From a virus, in the IMG/VR virus record IMGVR_UViG_3300009684_001816, positions 1-41,568 of that record: DNA of 41,568 nucleotides. One strand, given 5' to 3'. A program made the position numbers and the translations under genes. Every line of letters begins with the position of its first letter. The stretch's first letter is position 1. The notes beneath the pieces were generated by a model. It had not been told where the DNA came from. It saw only the letters and a list, made by a program, of their open reading frames with translations, and made no database searches. Positions 31,113-36,629 of the stretch are shown here, piece after piece.

Positions 31113-31141
31113 TTGACTTTCGCACGGATTCGCGGTAGAAT
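31113..31141 (+). promoter_or_regulatory. Rightward promoter without an adjacent gene
   Basis: TTGACT, 17 bases, TAGAAT. The 200 bases downstream contain no gene with a ribosome site. Confidence 0.85.
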
Positions 31142-31147
31142 TAGGGA

Positions 31148-31245
31148 ATCGTTTTGATTTCAGCACATATATCTCATGAGCGCAGCAGGGCATGGAATTT
31201 ACTTCAAGGCACGAAACGGGCTATCGCCCCGACCGAATCATCCTT
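31148..31245 (+). ncRNA. Candidate small RNA
   Basis: The transcript predicted from 31113-31141 has no translatable gene until the next promoter. It ends near a GGGC-TATC-GCCC hairpin at 31218-31229 but has no U tract. A leftward TATACT (31246-31251) with a weak -35 opposes it. A short frame of 22 codons from an ATG near 31178 has no ribosome site. Tentative. Confidence 0.35.
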
Positions 31246-31342
31246 AGTATACCTCAGTAGCAGCAAAAAACAAGCCCTAAAATGCCTTACAAAGGTAACC
31301 ATTTTGGTTACGTTCGTATCGCATAACGAAACAATTTTCCCC

Positions 31343-31371
31343 TTGACTTTCCCCGAGAAACGGGCTATACT
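31343..31371 (+). promoter_or_regulatory. Early promoter
   Basis: TTGACT, 17 bases, TATACT. It is preceded by a GTAACC-ATTTT-GGTTAC hairpin (31295-31311) and the recurrent intergenic element. Confidence 0.9.
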
Positions 31372-31396
31372 GGTCTTCTAGGTTGAAACGGAGAAA

Positions 31397-31687
31397 ATGA
31401 AAATGCTTAATACCGTCGCTGAAACCCTCGCGCTCGCCGCCTGCCGGCATGGCGATCGCCATGATCTTTCTGAAGCTGATACTGCTATTGTTACTCGGTT
31501 TAACTCTGATCCTGATGATCTAGACTTCGTTCTTGAATATTTTAACTCGGTGATTACTTATGATGATCGTCGCTTTATTATGGGTGATGATGGTGACTTC
31601 TATATTGTTGAAGGTTCTACTGTATATTATCTCCCCGTTGAAAGTGCTCTCGGCGGTGAATTTGAAATTTGCGGTGAAACCCTGTAA
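31397..31687 (+). CDS. Acidic small protein (96 aa), unknown
   Basis: An N-terminal helix (MLNTVAETLALAACRHGDRHDLSEADTAIVTRF) is followed by an acidic, probably beta C-terminal half (RFIMGDDGDFYIVEGSTVYYLPVE). Promoter and spacing are near-identical to those of the 70-aa gene downstream. Its C-terminal half also resembles that protein (strand, D/G turn, strand), so the two may be related. CGGAGAA precedes the ATG. Confidence 0.7.
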   Translation: MKMLNTVAETLALAACRHGDRHDLSEADTAIVTRFNSDPDDLDFVLEYFNSVITYDDRRFIMGDDGDFYIVEGSTVYYLPVESALGGEFEICGETL

Positions 31688-31731
31688 CTGTTTCGGTTAC
31701 GTTTGTATCTCAAGGGGATACAATTTTCCCC

Positions 31732-31760
31732 TTGACTTTCCTCGAGAAACGGGCTATACT
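31732..31760 (+). promoter_or_regulatory. Early promoter, copy of 31343
   Basis: TTGACT, 17 bases, TATACT. From 31721 to the -10 it is almost the same sequence as 31332-31371, a recent duplication of the promoter unit. Confidence 0.9.
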
Positions 31761-31805
31761 GGGTCTATAGGTTGAAGGGGAATCGCCCCGCTGATACGGA
31801 GAAAA

Positions 31806-32018
31806 ATGATGAATGTTTCCTTCGCTCTCTCGCTCATCGCTCGTGGTGGGTTTACTCGGATTGATAAGGATCTTGATGCCTTTGAAGGCGCGAGCGACGA
31901 TGCTCTGATCTCCTTTCCGGTTGACGGCTATACGGTAGTTCTTGACGGAACGAACGTAACGGTAATCGATGAAGATGGTATGGACTATCGTTACTCGTTT
32001 GATGATGTAGGTTTCTAA
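31806..32018 (+). CDS. Small acidic protein (70 aa), unknown
   Basis: A short helix (MNVSFALSLIARGGFTRIDKDL) is followed by strands FPVDGYTVVLDGTNVTVIDEDGMDYRYSF. The DGTNVTVID part is encoded by a copy of the intergenic ACGAACGTAACGGTAATCGAT element, so a promoter-proximal repeat has been absorbed into the coding sequence. GGAG precedes the start; ATG 31806 or 31809. Confidence 0.7.
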   Translation: MMNVSFALSLIARGGFTRIDKDLDAFEGASDDALISFPVDGYTVVLDGTNVTVIDEDGMDYRYSFDDVGF

Positions 32019-32037
32019 TTTTGATACAAATCTCCTG

Positions 32038-32066
32038 TTGACTTTCGACAGGATCCGGGGTATGAT
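32038..32066 (+). promoter_or_regulatory. Early promoter
   Basis: TTGACT, 17 bases, TATGAT, followed by the start region TGGTTCTAAGTTGATGAGGAG. Confidence 0.85.
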
Positions 32067-32087
32067 TGGTTCTAAGTTGATGAGGAG

Positions 32088-32714
32088 ATGAAAATGGTAA
32101 AGATGACAAAGACTGCGATCACGATCTCTGTGATGAACGCCAATGCCGAGAAGCCTATGGACGAGGTCGTCAAGCTTATCGCTAAGGCCAATTCGGTTAC
32201 TGAGACTGTCGCTCGTGGTGCGTATCGCTGGTGCGTTAATAAGGGCGTCGCTTCCGGTGTAATCCTCGGTAAAGGCCCGAAGGCTGTTACTGTTGCAAAG
32301 CCGAAGGCTCCTAAACGCGACAAGCTCGTCGAAGCTGCGAAACGTGAAGGTCGCGAATATGCGGCTGCCAAGGCCAAAACGGTCAAACTCTCGACTGTTA
32401 TCACTGCGACTAATAAGGCTTTCACGGCCAAGCGTAATAAGTCGATGCTGGATGCTCTCGCTGCCGAAAAGGCAGTCGCCAAGGATCCGGTTGAAGTCGA
32501 GCGTATCAAGGCAGCTAATCTCGCTCGTATGAAGGAAGTTACTTCGAAGCGTAAGACTTATACGAATGTCGCTCGTCCGGAAGGTCCGGGTATTGTTGAT
32601 TTCGATGCTGCTCTCGCCAAGAAAATGGTCGACGAGTATAACGCTGGTAACGACGAAGCATTGAATGAAACTCCTCGGTTCCTGACTAAGTCGGAATTGG
32701 CGGTAATTCTCTAG
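32088..32714 (+). CDS. Basic Lys/Ala-rich protein, probable DNA-binding (208 aa)
   Basis: Residues about 15-60 (KPMDEVVKLIAKANSVTETVARGAYRWCVNKGVASG) read as a small helical domain, a pattern I have seen in basic phage proteins. A KPKAPKRDK linker follows, then long Ala/Lys helices (REGREYAAAKAK...NKSMLDALAAEKAVAKD). The composition suggests a nucleoid-associated or histone-like role. ATG 32094 is better spaced from GGAG than 32088. A strong minus-strand promoter sits at its 3' end. Confidence 0.75.
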   Translation: MKMVKMTKTAITISVMNANAEKPMDEVVKLIAKANSVTETVARGAYRWCVNKGVASGVILGKGPKAVTVAKPKAPKRDKLVEAAKREGREYAAAKAKTVKLSTVITATNKAFTAKRNKSMLDALAAEKAVAKDPVEVERIKAANLARMKEVTSKRKTYTNVARPEGPGIVDFDAALAKKMVDEYNAGNDEALNETPRFLTKSELAVIL

Positions 32715-32741
32715 TATACCTCTGATAGATGAAAAAGTCAA
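32713..32741 (-). promoter_or_regulatory. Antisense promoter at the 3' end of the 208-aa gene
   Basis: Minus strand TTGACT (32741-32736), 17 bases, TATACT (32718-32713). The predicted RNA is antisense to the 208-aa gene and no minus-strand gene follows. Confidence 0.8.
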
Positions 32742-32808
32742 TAGGGCGATCTGCGATGGTTGCCCTATTTTGTTTCTGAGATAGCTACGTTCGTATCGTC
32801 GATTAGTG

Positions 32809-32837
32809 TTGACTTTCGACAGGATCTGGGCTATACT
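32809..32837 (+). promoter_or_regulatory. Early promoter with ATGGTTG start
   Basis: TTGACT, 17 bases, TATACT, GGGTCT, ATG at 32844, which is in frame with the gene at 32865. Confidence 0.9.
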
Positions 32838-32864
32838 GGGTCTATGGTTGGAATGGAGGTTGTT

Positions 32865-33005
32865 ATGACTTACTTCGTGGATCTCTCTGGTGACTACCTC
32901 TCCTCGTTCGCCGACATACGCGAGATGTGGGGCGAGGTCGGCTTCGTCTGCTACTCGGTTAATTCGACTGATGGCCCTTCTCTCTCTTATATGATGGTGC
33001 TCTAA
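32865..33005 (+). CDS. Small protein (46 aa), unknown
   Basis: MTYFVDLSGDYLSSFADIREMWGEVGFVCYSVNSTDGPSLSYMMVL. GGAGG lies 6 bases upstream. It overlaps the next gene by one base (TAATG). No family recognised. Confidence 0.65.
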   Translation: MTYFVDLSGDYLSSFADIREMWGEVGFVCYSVNSTDGPSLSYMMVL

Positions 33006-33175
33006 TGGGTAAGTATCTCGTCGTTGTTGTATATCGTGACGGCTCCACTGGTAAGTACTACTTCGATTCTCTTAAGGAGACGAAGGCTATTTACAAGATG
33101 TACCAATCAGATATGGACCTACTGAATGTCCATTCGGTCAACTGGACCATACACGCATCGTGTCGCCTACTGTGA
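33005..33175 (+). CDS. Small protein (56 aa), unknown
   Basis: MGKYLVVVVYRDGSTGKYYFDSLKETKAIYKMYQSDMDLL gives a beta-beta-alpha layout, ending in a polar tail (HSVNWTIHASCRLL). It is translationally coupled to the 46-aa gene. The 3' end runs into the 22-bp direct repeat at 33172. Confidence 0.62.
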   Translation: MGKYLVVVVYRDGSTGKYYFDSLKETKAIYKMYQSDMDLLNVHSVNWTIHASCRLL

Positions 33176-33220
33176 CCACCAACTGTTGACCAAGAATAGT
33201 GACCACCAACTGTTGACCAA
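33172..33220. repeat. 22-bp direct repeat, 27-bp period
   Basis: Copies at 33172-33193 and 33199-33220 are identical and contain CAACTGTTGACCAA. Related GACCAAC words occur at 30466-30510. The TTGACC parts have no well-placed -10 box. It could be a protein-binding site. Confidence 0.8.
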
Positions 33221-33267
33221 CGGATATAGTATACAGCATCAATAACACACAAACACAGGAGTATCTC

Positions 33268-33402
33268 ATGTACGTTCGTTTTCTCGTCGTTCTGTCGCTC
33301 GTCGTCGCATTCTCTGCGTATATGTTCGACAATCGTGCGGCAATGGCTAAGTGCATGGAGAAGCATTCTCGCGATACCTGCACATACTCGCTCTCGAGGT
33401 AA
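33268..33402 (+). CDS. Small exported or membrane-anchored Cys-pair protein (44 aa)
   Basis: The hydrophobic N-terminus MYVRFLVVLSLVVAFSAYMF is followed by MAKCMEKHSRDTCTYSLSR. Mini-proteins with a C-(M)-x-x-H/R-S-x-D-T-C motif after a leader recur in phages, with no known role. The two Cys suggest a periplasmic disulfide. AGGAG precedes the ATG. Confidence 0.7.
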   Translation: MYVRFLVVLSLVVAFSAYMFDNRAAMAKCMEKHSRDTCTYSLSR

Positions 33403-33434
33403 TTCGAGGTAATTCGAGGTAATTCGAGGTAATA
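33393..33434 (+). repeat. Tandem 10-bp repeats carrying ribosome sites (TTCGAGGTAA)
   Basis: Four near-perfect copies of a ten-base unit containing GAGGTAA start in the last codons of the 44-aa gene and end 3 bases before the ATG at 33437. Each copy holds a Shine-Dalgarno-like GAGG. Slippage could tune translation of the 34-aa gene. Confidence 0.85.
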
Positions 33435-33436
33435 CG

Positions 33437-33541
33437 ATGCAGCTCTTCAAAGTTGTCGGTAGTATAGCTCTGGTTTGGATATTAATCGAGGTTATTCTCG
33501 GTATACTCGTCGGTGTCGGAGCTCTTATACTACTGAGGTAA
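33437..33541 (+). CDS. Single-span membrane peptide (34 aa)
   Basis: MQLFKVVGSIALVWILIEVILGILVGVGALILLR is almost entirely hydrophobic, one or two spans. Its ribosome site is the last GAGGTAA repeat, and it is followed at once by a terminator. Function unknown. Confidence 0.62.
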   Translation: MQLFKVVGSIALVWILIEVILGILVGVGALILLR

Positions 33542-33550
33542 ATGTTTTAT

Positions 33551-33586
33551 ACCCACCCTCATGTTTTTGCTGGGGGTGGGTTTTTG
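33551..33586 (+). terminator. Intrinsic terminator
   Basis: ACCCACCC pairs with GGGTGGGT across a 15-base loop and is followed by TTTTTG. It closes the 32809 operon. Confidence 0.9.
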
Positions 33587-33824
33587 TCTGAAAAGGTGAC
33601 CTGTAGAGAATCCATGAATCTTGGCCGGGGGACCCGTTGGCCTTGACTCAAGCGATCCAGCACACAGCAGTAGAAGGTCAGCACAAAGTCGCACGGAATC
33701 GCACAATCTCAATTCCGAATTCAAATTTCCCAAATTTTTTCATCAACGTGTTTCAAAAATTTTTCCGCCGACCAAAAATCAGTGCGAGAGGTTCAGATAT
33801 ATGTTGACAAACACTACTTTGGTG
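33587..33824. other. Gene-free stretch, A/T-rich at its right half
   Basis: No gene with a ribosome site. A frame from 33621 to 33878 runs through the promoter and is rejected. Bases 33715-33770 are runs of AAATTT and AAAAATTTTT that would bend DNA. A TTGACAAACACTAC sequence at 33804 precedes the promoter at 33825, with ACAC/GTGT arms between. It could be an operator or origin, but nothing specific is visible. Confidence 0.45.
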
Positions 33825-33853
33825 TTGACTTATTGTTCGTTACCCAGTATAAT
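33825..33853 (+). promoter_or_regulatory. Early promoter
   Basis: TTGACT, 17 bases, TATAAT. The ATGGTTG start motif is absent; the downstream region is AGTACTGTTGACTATGAAACG. Confidence 0.88.
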
Positions 33854-33888
33854 AGTACTGTTGACTATGAAACGTTAGGAGATAATTG

Positions 33889-34173
33889 ATGAAGGCTATA
33901 TGGAAACATGGTCCATTCTTTGGTGCACAGAGAATGAAGGTAATGGGAAGACCAGTTCATGTCGGTATGCAGAACGGGGATCTATTCGTTTGGACAGAAG
34001 TAGATCCTGGATGGGCAATTCTTCCTAATACAGAGGAAGCTGATGCTCAGGTCGAGTGGCATACTCTAACGTTTGTTGGTACTGGGATGGAGTATGATGG
34101 TAAGTACATCGGAACTGTTCATAAAACTATTGTTAGCGGCTCATATGTTTGGCACTGTATCGAGGTTGAGTAA
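33889..34173 (+). CDS. Conserved small phage protein (94 aa), DUF7352-like
   Basis: FFGAQRMKVMGRPVHVGMQNGDLFVWTEVDP and WHTLTFVGTGMEYD...YIGTVHKTIVSGSYVWHCIEV match a beta-rich family found in many phages and bacteria that I associate with DUF7352; no function is known. The start is ATG 33889 after AGGAG. It overlaps the next gene by one base. Confidence 0.78.
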   Translation: MKAIWKHGPFFGAQRMKVMGRPVHVGMQNGDLFVWTEVDPGWAILPNTEEADAQVEWHTLTFVGTGMEYDGKYIGTVHKTIVSGSYVWHCIEVE

Positions 34174-34388
34174 TGGACCGAATTCCCAGAACAATTTGTC
34201 CATTGCATGCTGAATATAGACATGTCGGACATATGTTGACATATTGCGATATATATCAAATAAGCGAGCATATGTTTGTTAGTTGCTTGATGGAAAAATC
34301 TGGTGGTGGAATGAATCCAGTTAGAGTAAAAAAAATATACAAACAGTTGATGGAAGAAGCCGGACTACCTCCATTGGAGAATAAGTGA
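34173..34388 (+). CDS. Small protein (71 aa), unknown
   Basis: It contains CPLHAEYRHVGHMLTYCD...VSCLMEK, with Cys and His residues that could bind zinc, followed by a basic helix (VRVKKIYKQLMEEAG). Coupled by overlap to genes on both sides. No family recognised. Confidence 0.65.
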   Translation: MDRIPRTICPLHAEYRHVGHMLTYCDIYQISEHMFVSCLMEKSGGGMNPVRVKKIYKQLMEEAGLPPLENK

Positions 34389-34579
34389 TGGATATAGAAT
34401 ACGAAAACGAGCTAGATATGTACTACGACAAGTGGCTCGCTCTTAAGCAAAGAGTGAAGATGCTTGAATCTGGTCCTGGTGGTATTATGGAAATGAAGCA
34501 GACTATCGCCGATAAAGAAGCTAAAATTGCAAACATGCAAAAAACTTTAGATCATTATAGAGGAGTATTTGGTGAGTAA
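34388..34579 (+). CDS. Small coiled-coil protein (63 aa)
   Basis: Heptads run through LDMYYDKWLALKQRVKMLE and MKQTIADKEAKIANMQKTLDHYRGVFG with a Gly-Pro-Gly-Gly break between, which suggests a helical hairpin. GTG 34385 is an alternative start. Function unknown. Confidence 0.67.
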   Translation: MDIEYENELDMYYDKWLALKQRVKMLESGPGGIMEMKQTIADKEAKIANMQKTLDHYRGVFGE

Positions 34580-34868
34580 CGTAATACCCTTTAAGAGCAA
34601 ATCGGGTGTTGATAAGACACCCGATGAAGTTAAAGAGCTTGTCGAAGATCTTCAGGCAGTGGCCAGAGAACTATTCGACGAACACGAGGCTATTCTCGAG
34701 GAAATCGATGATGCCATGGACTATCAGATGTACCTCAAACGTTTCCTTGAAAAGGAAGACTATGAGGCTGTCGTTCTTGGTATTATGGATCCAGAGTATT
34801 ACGCCGAACTAGAAGACGATCTTCGTAAAATGGTAGATACTTATTATGCATATGATGGTGTGATTTAA
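34572..34868 (+). CDS. Acidic small protein (98 aa), GTG start
   Basis: The opening SNVIPFKSKSGVDKTPDEVKELVEDLQ is followed by an acidic helical body (EHEAILEEIDDAMDYQMYLKRFLEKEDYEAVV). The GTG at 34572 lies 6 bases after AGGAG and overlaps the coiled-coil gene by 8 bases. No family recognised. Confidence 0.67.
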   Translation: MSNVIPFKSKSGVDKTPDEVKELVEDLQAVARELFDEHEAILEEIDDAMDYQMYLKRFLEKEDYEAVVLGIMDPEYYAELEDDLRKMVDTYYAYDGVI

Positions 34869-34869
34869 C

Positions 34870-34897
34870 TTGACTTAATTTCGTAGTATAGTATAAT
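34870..34897 (+). promoter_or_regulatory. Early promoter
   Basis: TTGACT, 16 bases, TATAAT, beginning 2 bases after the previous stop codon. Confidence 0.85.
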
Positions 34898-34921
34898 AGA
34901 TCATGTAATGGAGGACAACTA

Positions 34922-35125
34922 ATGCAGACTGTTGGTTACGACAAGTGGCTTGATCTTAAAATTATCTGGGATAAGTCAAATAAGTTTGATGTTCTCTATC
35001 AACGACACCATGATGAATGGATTGTTATTGATTCTTTTATTACCAAAACTCAGCTAGAACCTTCAATGGCCATTACTGTGGCCAATACCTACCTTGAGAA
35101 AGTTATTCAAGAAATGGTCGCATAA
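34922..35125 (+). CDS. Small protein (67 aa), unknown
   Basis: MQTVGYDKWLDLKIIWDKSNKFDVLYQRHHDEWIVIDSFIT, then a helix to the end. GGAGG precedes the start. The GYDKWL opening resembles the YDKWLALK of the 63-aa protein at 34388, a possible distant relation. No family recognised. Confidence 0.65.
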   Translation: MQTVGYDKWLDLKIIWDKSNKFDVLYQRHHDEWIVIDSFITKTQLEPSMAITVANTYLEKVIQEMVA

Positions 35126-35128
35126 CTA

Positions 35129-35190
35129 GCTAAATAAATTTGCTTGCCCTGCAGTTGGTGGTTATTGCATGGGCTTCTTCATCTAACCAC
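35129..35190 (+). promoter_or_regulatory. Late-like box and leader hairpin before the glycine-rich gene
   Basis: GCTAAATAA (35129-35137) resembles the late boxes at 5207 and 18596. Downstream, GTGGTTA (35158-35164) and TAACCAC (35184-35190) form a perfect 7-bp stem around a 19-base loop, ending 24 bases before the ATG at 35214. It may control translation of that gene. Confidence 0.45.
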
Positions 35191-35213
35191 ATTATGTCAT
35201 GAAAGGAAATATT

Positions 35214-35480
35214 ATGGCACCTCTTCTTATCGTAGCCGTTGTTGCTACTACTCTCTTTGGCGCTGGCACTGTTGTTAAGCCAGAACTTCCCGTTGTCGGT
35301 ACTGCTCTTCAGGGTGCTGGCGTCGGTACTCTCGTTGGTGGTGGTGTTGGTGGTCTTGCCGGTGCTGGTAGTGGTCTCGCTTCCGCTCTTGGTACTGCTA
35401 CCTTTGCTACCACAGTCGGTACCTCTGCTGCTATCGGTGCCGGTGTTGGTGTCGGTACTGGTGCTTACTTCGGTAAGTAA
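35214..35480 (+). CDS. Glycine-zipper membrane protein (88 aa)
   Basis: A hydrophobic N-terminus (MAPLLIVAVVATTLFGAGTVV) is followed by G-x-G-x-G repeats (VGTLVGGGVGGLAGAGSGLA...IGAGVGVGTGAYFGK). The pattern resembles pore-forming peptides, colicin V-type bacteriocins and glycine-zipper proteins. It is a single-gene unit between its own leader and a strong terminator. Function unknown; the codons are optimised (GGT, GCT, CTT), which suggests high expression. Confidence 0.75.
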   Translation: MAPLLIVAVVATTLFGAGTVVKPELPVVGTALQGAGVGTLVGGGVGGLAGAGSGLASALGTATFATTVGTSAAIGAGVGVGTGAYFGK

Positions 35481-35495
35481 GAACGTTTTACGATT

Positions 35496-35523
35496 AGAGG
35501 GATCTTCGGGTCCCTCTTTTTTT
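35496..35523 (+). terminator. Intrinsic terminator
   Basis: AGAGGGA pairs with TCCCTCT around ATC-TTCG-like loop bases and is followed by TTTTTTT. Confidence 0.93.
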
Positions 35524-35533
35524 AAAATAACTG

Positions 35534-35562
35534 TTGACTTGTTATTAAATCTAAGGTATACT
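35534..35562 (+). promoter_or_regulatory. Early promoter with ATGGTTG start
   Basis: TTGACT, 17 bases, TATACT, ATGTAT, ATG at 35569. That ATG opens a nine-codon frame (MVGELVATR-stop) which ends before the ribosome site of the 319-aa gene. Confidence 0.9.
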
Positions 35563-35611
35563 ATGTATATGGTTGGCGAGCTGGTCGCGACCCGATAAAA
35601 GGATCTTTGTT

Positions 35612-36571
35612 ATGGCTCATATGATTGAAGAAATTGATGGTGTTGCTCAGATGGCATATGCCGGAGCTCTTCCTTGGCACGGTCTCGGTACTAAGGTTCC
35701 GAATGATCTTACCCCGGAACAGATGCTCGAAGCTGCCGGTCTTGACTGGACTGTGGAAAAGATTCCTGCCTTTGCTAATATCGCAGGTAAGCAAGTGAAT
35801 ATTGGTCAGTCGGCCCTTGTTCGTTCACGTGATGATAAAATTCTTGACGTTGTTTCTAACGACTGGAATCCAGTTCAAAATCAGGAAGCCTTCGAGTTCT
35901 TCAATGATTTCGTTGCTGCCGGTGATATGGAAATGCATACGGCTGGTTCTCTCAAGGAAGGTCAGATCGTTTGGGGACTTGCCAAGGTCAAGGAGAGTTT
36001 CGAACTCTTCAAGGGTGACCAGATCGACTCTTACCTGCTTTTCTCTAACTTCCATAAGTACGGTTTCTCCACGGACGTTCGGTTTACTCCGATCCGTGTG
36101 GTTTGTAATAACACCCTTACTCTTTCACTGAATAGTAAGGTGGAGCGTATGGCAAAGATCTCTCACCGAAAGATCTTTGAGCCAGGTAATGTCAAGGAAA
36201 TGCTCGGTATCGCAACTGATAAGCTTCAGAAGTACAAGGAGATGGCTAGCTTCCTCGGTTCTAAGAAAGCCAAGGATGAGGATATCGTCGATTACTTCAC
36301 TCGTATTTTCCCCGTGACTGGTTCTTCTACTATTAAGAAGAAGGAAATCTCAAAGAATGCTCTTATGGCTATGGATATCCTCCATACTCAGCCAGGAGCT
36401 GGTTTTGCCGAAGGATCTTGGTGGCAGCCTTTTAATGCCATCACTTATATTACTGACCATCTCGTCGGCCGTACGGCAGATACTCGTCTTGCCTCTGCCT
36501 GGTATGGTTACAATAAGGGTCTTAAAACTAAGGCTCTTGAACTCGCTGTTGAAATGGCGGAGGCTGCGTAA
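35612..36571 (+). CDS. DUF932 / TIGR03299-family phage-plasmid protein
   Basis: The 319-residue protein begins MAHMIEEIDGVAQMAYAGALPWHGLG and continues LTPEQMLEAAGLDWTVEKIP...SRDDKILDVVSNDWNPVQNQEAFEFF, the hallmark of the TIGR03299 phage/plasmid-like family (DUF932). FTPIRVVCNNTLTLSL and NAITYITDHLVGR...RLASAWYG are conserved C-terminal blocks. The molecular role is not established; members are common on phages and plasmids. AAAGGA precedes the start. Confidence 0.92.
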   Translation: MAHMIEEIDGVAQMAYAGALPWHGLGTKVPNDLTPEQMLEAAGLDWTVEKIPAFANIAGKQVNIGQSALVRSRDDKILDVVSNDWNPVQNQEAFEFFNDFVAAGDMEMHTAGSLKEGQIVWGLAKVKESFELFKGDQIDSYLLFSNFHKYGFSTDVRFTPIRVVCNNTLTLSLNSKVERMAKISHRKIFEPGNVKEMLGIATDKLQKYKEMASFLGSKKAKDEDIVDYFTRIFPVTGSSTIKKKEISKNALMAMDILHTQPGAGFAEGSWWQPFNAITYITDHLVGRTADTRLASAWYGYNKGLKTKALELAVEMAEAA

Positions 36572-36577
36572 TATCTA

Positions 36578-36606
36578 TTGACTTCTTTTGAAAATTAAGG
36601 TACAAT
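36578..36606 (+). promoter_or_regulatory. Early promoter
   Basis: TTGACT, 17 bases, TACAAT, followed by AGGTTCTAAATTGGAGAG. Confidence 0.85.
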
Positions 36607-36629
36607 AGGTTCTAAATTGGAGAGTCGAG

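Noticed and set aside
31710-32741. 343-codon minus-strand open frame following the leftward promoter at 32713
   Set aside because: Its only good start lies upstream of the predicted transcript start. It runs antisense through two well-supported genes and their promoters, and the translation is Ser/Arg-rich as in shadow frames.
33172-33434. Short repeats considered as a CRISPR array
   Set aside because: There are only two copies of one unit and four of another, with no equal-length spacers and no cas genes.
33621-33878. 85-codon plus-strand frame before the promoter at 33825
   Set aside because: It reads through the promoter and has no ribosome site.
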